64,000 bases of DNA. It comes from an uncultured Bacteroides sp. (GTDB lineage: Bacteria > Bacteroidota > Bacteroidia > Bacteroidales > Bacteroidaceae). Of this stretch, positions 55,719 through 63,857 are shown in pieces. The stretch spans positions 1-64,000 of the forward strand of contig USLU01000010.1 in assembly GCA_900555635.1 (NCBI GenBank). Reading direction: 5' to 3'. The notes beneath the pieces are model-generated. The model did no database searches and was not told where the DNA came from. It saw only the letters and a list, made by a program, of their open reading frames with translations. The translations under genes were made by a program, and so were the position numbers. How positions within the stretch are numbered: position 1 is the first letter of the stretch; each line of letters begins with the position of its first letter.

Positions 55719-56299
55719 TCTATTATTTCAGCATCCTCAATGTTATTGATTTCTCTTGAAGAAGCCTCCTTTGCTCCCGGTGTTTTCGGACGAAGGCGAG
55801 TAAATTTAAACCAGTTCAGCAATTCCGAAGCAGCATAAATCAAACTACTGATACCAATAATGATGAATGCCGTAGAGCGAACTCCCGTAGGATTGAACAG
55901 CGCAATCAACCCGGCAAGCAAAATCAACACCGGAACGATATAAAATCCCGCGGGAACCGATGTCCAGCGACGTGCTGCTGAGAGTGAGGCTATTTGTTGC
56001 ACCCCTCCCATCACCAGGATGAATCCCAATACAAACGTCAGCAAATCGGCAAAAAAAGCGGGCATAATGATTAACCACAAGCCAAACAGCAAACTACCCA
56101 CCCCTTCGATAGGAAAGCGGCTGCGCATTTCGGCACTTTGTGCAAAGTATCCAATAATACTGATAAGCGAAGGCACCAAGAAGATGACACCTATAGTAAT
56201 CACAAAATAATCACCAGCCTGGTCGGGAAACATCACCAGCACCAAGCCGATTACGAGCGCACATATCACACGCAAAAATGAGTAACTTAATCCTTTCAT
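55715..56299 (-). CDS. DUF308 (HdeD-like) membrane protein
   Basis: A 194-aa protein with six hydrophobic helices and a polar C-terminal tail. GDYFVITIGVIFLVPSLISI and FVLGFILVMGGVQQIASL are the repeated two-helix units of the HdeD/DUF308 family, which in enterobacteria is linked to acid resistance. The role in Bacteroides is unknown. Confidence 0.8.
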   Translation of the reverse strand: MKGLSYSFLRVICALVIGLVLVMFPDQAGDYFVITIGVIFLVPSLISIIGYFAQSAEMRSRFPIEGVGSLLFGLWLIIMPAFFADLLTFVLGFILVMGGVQQIASLSAARRWTSVPAGFYIVPVLILLAGLIALFNPTGVRSTAFIIIGISSLIYAASELLNWFKFTRLRPKTPGAKEASSREINNIEDAEIIE

Positions 56300-56364
56300 G
56301 AGTCTATGATTTTTTGCGAAGATACATTATTATTTTAACAACTCCGCGCTTATATCCTGAAAAA

Positions 56365-56472
56365 TCAATTCGTAGTGATCCATGCATTAATATCTTCGGC
56401 TATAAAAAGCCAATACAATAATAAAAGTACTGCGATGACCACACCAATGGCTACTAACTGTTTTCTTTTCAT
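56365..56472 (-). CDS. 35-aa single-helix membrane peptide
   Basis: The minus strand from ATG at 56472 gives MKRKQLVAIGVVIAVLLLLY followed by WLFIAEDINAWITTN and a TGA ending at 56365. It has a basic start, one membrane helix and a polar tail. An AAAGGAA sequence lies 8 nt before the ATG, a good ribosome site for this genome. It stands alone between the DUF308 gene and the trp promoter. It is short, so conservation is needed to confirm it. Confidence 0.55.
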   Translation of the reverse strand: MKRKQLVAIGVVIAVLLLLYWLFIAEDINAWITTN

Positions 56473-56572
56473 TGTTCGTTCCTTTCTTTTAAGTATATTG
56501 TTTACATTACGTCTTTTCATTAAACAATTATTTAAGAAAAATGTTCTTATAAGAAAAAAAAGTAAGTTTTAT

Positions 56573-56603
56573 TTTGGCGTTCCAAACAAAGTGCTTATAT
56601 TTG
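56573..56603 (+). promoter_or_regulatory. trp operon promoter
   Basis: TTTG at 56573-56576 and TATATTTG at 56596-56603, spaced by 19 nt, match the Bacteroides consensus. Transcription should start near 56610, about 20 nt before the leader peptide ATG. Confidence 0.8.
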
Positions 56604-56627
56604 TCGCCGTTAAAACAAAAAAAGATA

Positions 56628-56690
56628 ATGAAAACAATGTTCGTAAATACATATTGGTGGTGGCACCCTTCACAACTCCGACGGTCGTAA
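56628..56690 (+). CDS. trpL: trp operon leader peptide
   Basis: An ATG at 56628 opens a 20-aa frame, MKTMFVNTYWWWHPSQLRRS, ending at TAA 56688-56690. Three consecutive Trp codons (56655-56663) lie about 75 nt ahead of a strong terminator hairpin and 216 nt before trpB. This is the arrangement of transcription attenuation: a ribosome stalled at the Trp codons would change leader folding and let polymerase continue. Met4 (56637) is an alternative start. Confidence 0.82.
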   Translation: MKTMFVNTYWWWHPSQLRRS

Positions 56691-56736
56691 GGGAGCAGTG
56701 CTCGTATGTATATATGTAATATATAAATAGAAAAAG

Positions 56737-56780
56737 AAAGAGCCCTGTACGCAACCTGCGACAGGGCTCTTTTCTTTTTT
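56737..56780 (+). terminator. trp attenuator terminator
   Basis: AAAGAGCCCTGT and ACAGGGCTCTTT (arms ending at 56748 and starting at 56761) form a 12-bp stem with inner CGC/GCG pairing, followed by TTTCTTTTTT. It lies between trpL and trpB. A competing antiterminator was not resolved by eye; an AGGG at 56690-56693 could pair with the CCCT of the left arm. A smaller hairpin (AAAAGGG / CCCTTTT, about 56817-56838) follows. Confidence 0.85.
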
Positions 56781-56906
56781 ACCGGAATTGAAAAACACCC
56801 GTCGGAACGCATCGCAAAAAGGGCTACCCCCTTTTAAAAGAACCCCTCAGGTGTTTAAAACGGAACAGAATGAAATAAATTTTGAAGAATATAAATTATA
56901 CAGAAT

Positions 56907-58088
56907 ATGAAAAGTTACTTAGTTGACAAAGAAGGCTATTATGGAGAATTCGGTGGAGCTTACGTTCCCGAAATCCTTCACAAGTGTGTAGAAGAATTGC
57001 AGAACATCTACCTCGATGTATTGCAGAGTGAAGACTTCAAACGTGAGTTCGACCAGCTGCTGCGCGACTACGTAGGACGCCCCTCCCCACTCTATCTGGC
57101 ACATCGCCTCTCTGAGCGTTACGGTTGCAAGATCTATCTGAAACGCGAAGACTTGAACCACACCGGTGCCCACAAAATCAACAACACCATCGGACAAATT
57201 CTCCTGGCTCGCCGCATGGGCAAACGCCGCATCATCGCCGAGACCGGAGCCGGACAACACGGCGTAGCCACCGCTACCGTATGTGCACTGATGAATATGG
57301 AGTGCATCGTCTACATGGGCAAGACCGACGTGGAACGCCAACACATCAACGTAGAGAAAATGAAAATGCTTGGTGCAAGAGTAGTTCCCGTTACCAGCGG
57401 CAACATGACCCTGAAAGATGCCACCAACGAGGCCATCCGTGACTGGTGTTGTCATCCGGCGGACACCTATTATATAATAGGCTCTACCGTGGGCCCTCAT
57501 CCCTATCCCGATATGGTGGCACGCCTGCAATCGGTTATCAGCGAAGAAATCAAAAAGCAACTGCAGGAGCAGGAAGGACGTGATTGTCCCGATTACCTTA
57601 TTGCCTGCGTAGGCGGAGGAAGCAATGCCGCCGGAACTATCTACCATTACATCGACGACACCCGTGTGCAAATCGTCCTTGCCGAAGCCGGAGGCAAAGG
57701 GGTGGAAACAGGCATGACCGCCGCTACCATCGCCCTTGGCAAACTGGGCATTATCCACGGCTCACGCACCTACGTCATTCAAGATGAAGACGGGCAGATC
57801 GAGGAACCTTATTCCATCTCAGCCGGATTGGATTATCCGGGTATCGGTCCGATGCATGCCAATCTTGCCGCACAAAAACGTGCACTCGTCCTCTCAGTCA
57901 ACGATGACGAAGCCATCCGTGCCGCTTACGAACTGACCAAACTCGAAGGAATCATCCCTGCCCTTGAAAGTGCCCATGCCCTGGGAGCTTTGGAAAAGAT
58001 GACATTCAAACCGAGCGACGTGGTAGTATTGACCGTGTCGGGCAGAGGAGACAAGGACATTGAAACCTATTTAAGTTATGAGTTATAA
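56907..58088 (+). CDS. trpB: Tryptophan synthase beta chain
   Basis: A 393-aa PLP enzyme joining indole and serine. The PLP lysine is Lys90 in NHTGAHKINNT, and the phosphate-binding loop is CVGGGSNAAG. It is the first structural gene of the operon, separate from trpA at the far end. The last residues (LSYEL) are encoded by the start of an AGTTATGAGTTATAA-type repeat, which also supplies the stop codon. Confidence 0.95.
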   Translation: MKSYLVDKEGYYGEFGGAYVPEILHKCVEELQNIYLDVLQSEDFKREFDQLLRDYVGRPSPLYLAHRLSERYGCKIYLKREDLNHTGAHKINNTIGQILLARRMGKRRIIAETGAGQHGVATATVCALMNMECIVYMGKTDVERQHINVEKMKMLGARVVPVTSGNMTLKDATNEAIRDWCCHPADTYYIIGSTVGPHPYPDMVARLQSVISEEIKKQLQEQEGRDCPDYLIACVGGGSNAAGTIYHYIDDTRVQIVLAEAGGKGVETGMTAATIALGKLGIIHGSRTYVIQDEDGQIEEPYSISAGLDYPGIGPMHANLAAQKRALVLSVNDDEAIRAAYELTKLEGIIPALESAHALGALEKMTFKPSDVVVLTVSGRGDKDIETYLSYEL

Positions 58089-58178
58089 GTTATGAGTTAT
58101 TTGCTGATGCTTTCTTCTAAATAACTCATAACCAAACAACTCATAACTAATAACTTATAACTAATAACTCATAACTAA
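58074..58178. repeat. TTATAAGTTATGAGTTAT-type inverted repeat, trpB-trpE gap
   Basis: A left arm of AGTTATGAGTTATAAGTTAT type (from 58074) and a longer right arm of its complement (58119-58178), with about 15 nt between. Related elements lie at 61391 and 63857. It can fold into a long hairpin in the operon mRNA. Confidence 0.72.
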
Positions 58179-58180
58179 AT

Positions 58181-59581
58181 ATGAATTCCTACGCTTATAC
58201 CACCGTCAGCCGTACCGTACTCGGCGACCTGCACACTCCGGTGAGCACTTACCTGAAAGTACGCGACATCTTCCCTCAAAGCGCTCTAATGGAGAGCTCC
58301 GACTATCACGGCAGCGAAAACAACCGTTCCTTTATCGGCCTTTGTCCTGTGGCAAGTGTCAGCATAGACCATGGCACAGCCGTTTTCCGTCTGCCCGACG
58401 GCACACGCGAAGAACGCAACGTTAATGAAGAATATCGCGTGGAAAACGCCCTGAAAGATTTCCTTAACTGCTTCAAGGTAGAGGGCGAATACAGCGAATA
58501 TTGCGGACTATACGGTTATACTTCCTTCAACGCCATACGCTATTTCGAGAACATTCCCATCAAAGATAGCCGCGAAGCTACCAATGATGCGCCCGATATG
58601 CTATACATATTATATAAGTATCTCATCGTCTTCAACGACTTTAAGAACGAGATGCTTCTGCTCGAAATGCTTGCCGATGGCGAAACCAGCGAACTGGACA
58701 AAGTGCAGAAAGCCATCCACAACCGCAACTATACCGCCTACGACTTCCGTGCCGTTGGCGAAACCACCTCTCCGCTTACCGACGAGCAGCACAAGGCGAA
58801 CATCCGTCAGGGCATCAACCATTGCCTGCGTGGCGATGTATTCCAAATCGTCCTCTCCCGCCGCTTCGAGCAACGCTTCGTGGGCGACGATTTCAAACTG
58901 TATCGTGCCCTGCGCAGCATCAACCCTTCGCCCTATCTGTTCTATTTCGACTTCGGCGGTTTCCGCATCTTCGGCTCCTCGCCCGAGACGCATTGTCGCA
59001 TCGAAGGCCGTCACGCCTATATCGACCCCATTGCGGGAACCACCAAACGCACGGGGGATGCCAAGCAAGATGCCATCAATGCCCAATACCTGCACGATGA
59101 TCCCAAGGAGAATGCCGAGCATGTGATGCTGGTAGACCTTGCCCGCAATGACCTCAGCCGTAACTGCCACGATGTAAAAGTAGATTTTTACAAGGACATG
59201 CAGTATTACAGCCATGTCATTCATCTCGTAAGCCGTGTAAGCGGTACGCTCAACGAAGATGCCGACCCGATAAAGTCGTTCATCGACACCTTCCCTGCCG
59301 GCACACTGAGCGGTGCACCGAAGGTACGTGCCATGCAGATTATCAGCGAACTGGAACCGCACAACCGTGGCGCATACGGTGGCTGCATCGGTTTTATCGG
59401 TCTGAACGGCTCACTGAACCAAGCCATCACTATCCGTACTTTCGTCAGTCGCAATGGTGCACTTTGGTTTCAGGCAGGCGGCGGCATCGTAGCCAAGAGT
59501 AATGAAGAATACGAATTGCAGGAAGTGAACAATAAGCTTGGCGCACTAAAGAAAGCAATCGTAATGGCAGAAAAAATGTAA
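58181..59581 (+). CDS. trpE: Anthranilate synthase component I
   Basis: A 466-aa chorismate-using enzyme. Conserved C-terminal elements are FQIVLSRRFEQRF, DPIAGTTKRTG, HVMLVDLARNDLSR, GTLSGAPKVRAMQIISELEP and GGCIGFIG. The N-terminal LMESSDYHGSENNRSFIG region resembles the tryptophan feedback site (an ESS/S-type motif), so product inhibition is likely. It pairs with the adjacent trpG. Confidence 0.95.
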   Translation: MNSYAYTTVSRTVLGDLHTPVSTYLKVRDIFPQSALMESSDYHGSENNRSFIGLCPVASVSIDHGTAVFRLPDGTREERNVNEEYRVENALKDFLNCFKVEGEYSEYCGLYGYTSFNAIRYFENIPIKDSREATNDAPDMLYILYKYLIVFNDFKNEMLLLEMLADGETSELDKVQKAIHNRNYTAYDFRAVGETTSPLTDEQHKANIRQGINHCLRGDVFQIVLSRRFEQRFVGDDFKLYRALRSINPSPYLFYFDFGGFRIFGSSPETHCRIEGRHAYIDPIAGTTKRTGDAKQDAINAQYLHDDPKENAEHVMLVDLARNDLSRNCHDVKVDFYKDMQYYSHVIHLVSRVSGTLNEDADPIKSFIDTFPAGTLSGAPKVRAMQIISELEPHNRGAYGGCIGFIGLNGSLNQAITIRTFVSRNGALWFQAGGGIVAKSNEEYELQEVNNKLGALKKAIVMAEKM

Positions 59582-59617
59582 ATTGTACATTGTCAATAGC
59601 AAATTAAAATCAAAATT

Positions 59618-60247
59618 ATGAGAACAGTAATCATAGATAACTACGACTCTTTCACTTACAACCTTTCTCATCTGGTGAAAGAACTCGGTGCAGAAGTAGA
59701 GGTGCTACGCAACGACCAGTTCGACCTTGAAGATTTGGAGCAATACGATAAAATCATCCTCTCACCCGGTCCCGGTATTCCCGAAGAAGCGGGTTTGTTG
59801 TTGGATGTCATCCGCACCTATGCCGGAAAGAAGCCTATACTCGGCGTTTGCCTCGGCGAGCAAGCCATCGGACAAGTATTCGGCGGAAAGCTCACCAATC
59901 TGAGTGACGTTTTTCATGGAGTACAAACAGACGTATATATAAAAGAAGAATCCTGTTTAAATGAAGAATTAAGAATGAAAAATGAAGAATTTCTTTCGGG
60001 GTTGACGTTGGAGGAAGATTATATTTTCGAAGGACTGACTGCAAAGTTTCCTGTGGGGCGTTATCATTCTTGGGTGGTCGATAGGGAAGGTTTTCCGGAG
60101 GATTTGGCTATCACTGCTATCAGTCCGGAAGGGCAGGTTATGGCGTTGAAGCATCGGAAGTATGATGTTCATGGTATTCAATTCCATCCCGAATCGGTAC
60201 TGACTCCTGACGGAAAAGTGATTGTGAGAAACTGGCTTTTTAAATGA
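59618..60247 (+). CDS. trpG: Anthranilate synthase component II with an in-frame insertion
   Basis: A 209-aa glutamine amidotransferase supplying ammonia to TrpE. The oxyanion motif is LSPGPGIP, the nucleophile is Cys78 in GVCLGEQAIG, and the His/Glu pair is in HGIQFHPESVLT. About 20 residues (from 109 to about 130, containing EELRMKNEE) are extra relative to a family length near 189. They are encoded by GAAGAATTAAGAATGAAAAA-type simple repeat sequence (59959-59991) of intergenic character. The insertion lies between the active-site loops, so the enzyme may still work. Confidence 0.92.
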   Translation: MRTVIIDNYDSFTYNLSHLVKELGAEVEVLRNDQFDLEDLEQYDKIILSPGPGIPEEAGLLLDVIRTYAGKKPILGVCLGEQAIGQVFGGKLTNLSDVFHGVQTDVYIKEESCLNEELRMKNEEFLSGLTLEEDYIFEGLTAKFPVGRYHSWVVDREGFPEDLAITAISPEGQVMALKHRKYDVHGIQFHPESVLTPDGKVIVRNWLFK

Positions 60248-60341
60248 CACATCTCACCGTCGGAAATGACGCATGTCAGCAGTTCAAATGACACATGGCA
60301 GATACATTGACCTGCGTCATTCCGGACAATAACCTGCGTCA
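60243..60341. repeat. 22-nt-pitch repeat array D, with orientation switch
   Basis: TGACACA/TGACGCA starts at 60245, 60267 and 60289, and reversed TGCGTCA at 60313 and 60335: spacings 22, 22, 24 and 22. The first word overlaps the trpG stop codon (60245-60247). The pattern of direct block, 24-nt step and inverted block is the same as in array B. An AATTTTT triple repeat follows before trpD. Confidence 0.82.
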
Positions 60342-60393
60342 TTTCGAGAGCAAACGAAAGCCATTTCAATTTTTAATTTTTAATTTTTAATTT

Positions 60394-61389
60394 ATGAAGC
60401 ATATTCTCTCCCGTCTCTTCAACCATGAAGAGCTCACTTCGGAGGAAACCAAACAGATCCTCCTCAACATAACCCAAGAGATGTATCCGGAAGCACAAAT
60501 AGCCGCCCTGCTCACTGCCTTCCAGATGCGTGGCATCACTGTTGACGAACTCGTCGGTTTCCGTGAAGCGCTTATGGAAACCCGCATCCCTATCGACTTC
60601 TCCCCTTATCGCCCCATCGACATTGTAGGTACGGGCGGTGACGGCAAGAATACTTTCAATATCTCCACCTGCGCTTGTTTCGTTGTAGCCGGAGCCGGTT
60701 ACAAAGTAGCCAAGCATGGCAATTACGGTGCAACTTCCGTCAGTGGAGCCAGCAATGTCATCGAGCAACATGGCGTTCGTTTCACCAATAATCCCGATAT
60801 CCTGAAACGTAGCATGGAAGAGTGTAACATTGCTTACTTGCATGCACAGTTGTTCAATCCTGCCATGAAGTTCGTCGGTCCCGTCCGCAAGGCGCTGGGA
60901 GTACGTACCTTGTTCAATCTGCTGGGCCCGTTGGTCAATCCTTGCAAACCGACCTACCAATTGCTCGGCGTTGCCGACCTCTCACAGATGCGTCTCTACA
61001 CCAACGTGTTCTATAAACTCGGCATCGACTTCGCCGTAGTAAACAGCCTTGATAGCTATGACGAAATCTCCCTGACCGACGAGTTCAAAGTAATGACCCG
61101 TAACTACGAACGCATCTATCGTCCGCAAGCCCTCGGCTTTAAGGATGCACACCCCGAAGAACTTTTTGGCGGTGCCAGCAAAGAAGATGCAGCACGCATC
61201 TTCGACAGCATCCTGCGCTGCCAGGCCACCCCTGCACAGATGCAATGTGTCATTGTCAATGCCGCCTTTGCCATCCAAATCATGGAACCGCAAAAGGAGA
61301 TTGAAGAATGCATCGCCATTGCCCGCGAATCGCTCGAAAGCGGACGGGCACTGGAGACACTGAAGAAGTTTATAAGAATAAATAAATAA
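60394..61389 (+). CDS. trpD: Anthranilate phosphoribosyltransferase
   Basis: A 331-aa enzyme joining anthranilate and PRPP. The PRPP loop is IVGTGGDGKNTFNIST, with KHGNYGATSVSGASNV and FNLLGPLVNPCKP following. It is separate from trpG, not fused as in enterobacteria. Length is normal. Confidence 0.95.
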   Translation: MKHILSRLFNHEELTSEETKQILLNITQEMYPEAQIAALLTAFQMRGITVDELVGFREALMETRIPIDFSPYRPIDIVGTGGDGKNTFNISTCACFVVAGAGYKVAKHGNYGATSVSGASNVIEQHGVRFTNNPDILKRSMEECNIAYLHAQLFNPAMKFVGPVRKALGVRTLFNLLGPLVNPCKPTYQLLGVADLSQMRLYTNVFYKLGIDFAVVNSLDSYDEISLTDEFKVMTRNYERIYRPQALGFKDAHPEELFGGASKEDAARIFDSILRCQATPAQMQCVIVNAAFAIQIMEPQKEIEECIAIARESLESGRALETLKKFIRINK

Positions 61390-61390
61390 A

Positions 61391-61497
61391 TAAATAGTTA
61401 TAAGTTATTAGTTATAAGTTATTTGCTTGTGTCCCTTGCGGATTAAAGCGCAGCTGAATCATCAACAAATAACTCATAACTTATAACTCATAACTAA
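61391..61497. repeat. TTATAAGTTATGAGTTAT-type inverted repeat, trpD-trpC gap
   Basis: Left arm of AGTTATAAGTTATTAGTTAT type, a loop of about 40 nt, and a right arm AAATAACTCATAACTTATAA. Same family as 58074 and 63857. Confidence 0.72.
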
Positions 61498-61511
61498 ATC
61501 CACTCTCCATT

Positions 61512-62390
61512 ATGAAAGATATTTTATCCGAAATCATCGCCCACAAGCGAATAGAGATAGAGTTGCAGAAGCAAACCATCTCCCTTGAACACCTGCAAGA
61601 ACAGGCTGAAATCATGTTACAAGCCGGTACTACTGCCGACGGTTCGCACTGCTGCCGTAGCATGAAGTACTCACTCGCCAACTCTGACACAGGCATTATC
61701 TCTGAGTTCAAACGCCGTTCACCTTCCAAAGGCTGGATAAACGAAGGCGCCAAAGCAGAGATCATACCAGCCTCCTACGAAGCTGCCGGTGCTGCCGCCA
61801 TCTCCATCCTGACTGATGAGAAATTCTTCGGCGGTTCACTTCGTGATATTCGCACGGCACGCCCGCTCGTCAACATTCCTATTCTGCGCAAAGATTTTAT
61901 CATCGACGAATACCAGCTACTTCAGGCACGTATCGTCGGTGCTGATGCCGTGTTGCTCATTGCCGCTTGCCTCACGCCGGAGCAATGCAGCACGCTCACC
62001 GCAAAAGCCCATGTCCTCGGACTGGAAGTGCTTCTCGAAATTCACAGCCCGTCCGAACTTGTTTATGTTAATAATGAAGTAGACATGGTAGGTGTGAACA
62101 ACCGTAATCTCGGCTCTTTCGTCACCGATATAGAGAACTCCTTCCGAATAGCCGACCAGCTACGTGAAACCGTGCAGCGCACAAGTACCGCTTCCGGAAA
62201 CCATCACGAGCTCCCTCTTCTAGTCTCCGAAAGCGGCATCTCCAGTCCCGAAACCATCCGCCGCCTGCGTAACGCCGGCTTCCGCGGTTTCCTCATCGGA
62301 GAAACTTTCATGAAGACCGCATCTCCGGGTGAAACTCTGCAAAACATGATAGCAACAATTAGTCACCAATCACTAATCACTAATCACTAA
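61512..62390 (+). CDS. trpC: Indole-3-glycerol-phosphate synthase
   Basis: A 292-aa TIM-barrel enzyme. The active-site start is ISEFKRRSPSKGWI, followed by ILTDEKFFGGS, ILRKDFIIDEYQ, MVGVNNRNLGSF and VSESGISSPE. It is not fused to trpF. The C-terminus is about 25 residues longer than common versions, in part because of a loop (about 220-233). The last residues (HQSLITNH) come from a tandem AATCACT repeat that also provides the stop codon. Confidence 0.95.
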   Translation: MKDILSEIIAHKRIEIELQKQTISLEHLQEQAEIMLQAGTTADGSHCCRSMKYSLANSDTGIISEFKRRSPSKGWINEGAKAEIIPASYEAAGAAAISILTDEKFFGGSLRDIRTARPLVNIPILRKDFIIDEYQLLQARIVGADAVLLIAACLTPEQCSTLTAKAHVLGLEVLLEIHSPSELVYVNNEVDMVGVNNRNLGSFVTDIENSFRIADQLRETVQRTSTASGNHHELPLLVSESGISSPETIRRLRNAGFRGFLIGETFMKTASPGETLQNMIATISHQSLITNH

Positions 62391-62396
62391 TCACTA
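62367..62396. repeat. Tandem AATCACT repeat at the end of trpC
   Basis: Four 7-nt copies of AATCACT run across the trpC stop codon (62388-62390) to the trpF start. Because 7 is not a multiple of 3, loss or gain of a copy would shift the frame and change the trpC tail. Confidence 0.8.
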
Positions 62397-62401
62397 TTTC
62401 C

Positions 62402-63019
62402 ATGAACTCCATTATCAAAGTATGCGGAATGACGGAAGCAGACAACATCCGCGCTATAGAACAGCTGGGTGTGGATATGATTGGCTTCATCTTCTACCCC
62501 AAATCTCCCCGTTGCTTGTGTGAGAAACCCCAGTATCTGCCCCTTCGAGCCAAGCGTGTCGGTGTCTTCGTCAACGAGAGCAAGGAAAATATCCTGATGT
62601 ATGCCGATCGTTTCAGCCTGAACTACATCCAGTTGCATGGCAATGAATCTCCTGATTATTGCCGTACCCTGCACAACAATGGATTGCGTCTCATCAAGGC
62701 ATTCTCCATTTCCCTTCCCAAGGATCTGTTCGATGTCTCCGATTACGATGGCCTATGTGATTACTATCTGTTTGATACCAAAACTCCGCAATACGGTGGT
62801 TCCGGCAATCAATTCGACTGGAACATATTGCATCGTTACAACGGCTCTACTCCCTTTTTGCTCAGCGGCGGCATCAATCCTTACAGTGTAAAAGCTATCA
62901 AAGAATTCCACCATCCCCGCCTTGCAGGAATCGACCTCAACAGTCGTTTCGAAACTGCACCGGGCTTAAAGGATGTAGAGCGCATCGAAATCTTTCTAAA
63001 AGAATTGAGAAATTCGTAA
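62402..63019 (+). CDS. trpF: Phosphoribosylanthranilate isomerase
   Basis: A 205-aa barrel enzyme. The general base Cys lies in KVCGMTEADNI and the acid Asp in GIDLNSRFE; VGVFVNESKENI and LSGGINPYSVKAI are conserved. It lies 11 nt after trpC, the tightest junction of the operon. Confidence 0.95.
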   Translation: MNSIIKVCGMTEADNIRAIEQLGVDMIGFIFYPKSPRCLCEKPQYLPLRAKRVGVFVNESKENILMYADRFSLNYIQLHGNESPDYCRTLHNNGLRLIKAFSISLPKDLFDVSDYDGLCDYYLFDTKTPQYGGSGNQFDWNILHRYNGSTPFLLSGGINPYSVKAIKEFHHPRLAGIDLNSRFETAPGLKDVERIEIFLKELRNS

Positions 63020-63080
63020 TCCGCCCACGAGTCGCGAATCACGAATTATAAATCATAAATCATAAATTATAAATAGTATC

Positions 63081-63857
63081 ATGTCAAATCGCATTAACCA
63101 ACTCTTCCAGGACACCCCTAAAAACGTGTTGTCCATCTACTTTTGTGCCGGCACCCCTACCCTCAACGGCACTGCCGATGTAATCCGCACCCTCGAAAAG
63201 AACGGTGTCAATATGATCGAGATCGGCATCCCCTTCAGTGATCCCATGGCAGACGGACTTGTCATTCAAAATGCTGCCACCCACGCCTTGCGCAATGGTA
63301 TGTCCCTCCGTCTCCTGTTCGAGCAACTCCGTGACATCCGTAAAGATGTCCGCATCCCCCTTATCCTCATGGGCTACCTTAACCCAATCATGAAATTCGG
63401 TTTCGAAAGCTTTTGCCGGCGCTGCGAGGAATGTGGTATCGACGGCGTCATCATCCCCGACCTTCCTTTCAAAGACTATTTAGCCAACTACAAATCCATC
63501 GCCGAAGCGCACAACGTAAAAGTCATCATGCTCATCACTCCTGAAACCAGCGAAGCCCGCGTCCGCGAAATCGACGCCCACACAGACGGTTTCATCTACA
63601 TGGTTTCCAGTGCCGCTACCACCGGTGCCCAACATGACTTTGACTCTCAAAAACAAGCCTACTTCAAAAAGATAGAAGATCTCCACCTCCGCAATCCCCG
63701 CATGGTAGGCTTCGGCATCAGCAACAAACAAACATTCAATGCAGCCTGCGCCAACTCTTCCGGTGCCATCATCGGCAGCCGCTTCGTTACCCTGCTCAAC
63801 GAAAACCAGGGAGACGCAGAAAAAGCCATCATGCAGCTGAAAGCAGACTTGAGATAG
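63081..63857 (+). CDS. trpA: Tryptophan synthase alpha chain
   Basis: A 258-aa TIM barrel cleaving indole-3-glycerol phosphate. The catalytic Glu and Asp are in IEIGIPFSDPMADG and GVIIPDLPF; GFIYMVSSAATTGA and GFGISNKQTFNAA complete the phosphate site. It ends the operon, trpB being six genes away. Confidence 0.95.
   Translation: MSNRINQLFQDTPKNVLSIYFCAGTPTLNGTADVIRTLEKNGVNMIEIGIPFSDPMADGLVIQNAATHALRNGMSLRLLFEQLRDIRKDVRIPLILMGYLNPIMKFGFESFCRRCEECGIDGVIIPDLPFKDYLANYKSIAEAHNVKVIMLITPETSEARVREIDAHTDGFIYMVSSAATTGAQHDFDSQKQAYFKKIEDLHLRNPRMVGFGISNKQTFNAACANSSGAIIGSRFVTLLNENQGDAEKAIMQLKADLR

Noticed and set aside
56810..56845. tRNA-like sequence near GGGCTACCCCC
   Set aside because: No acceptor stem, T-loop or CCA-type end can be formed; it is a small hairpin in the trp leader.
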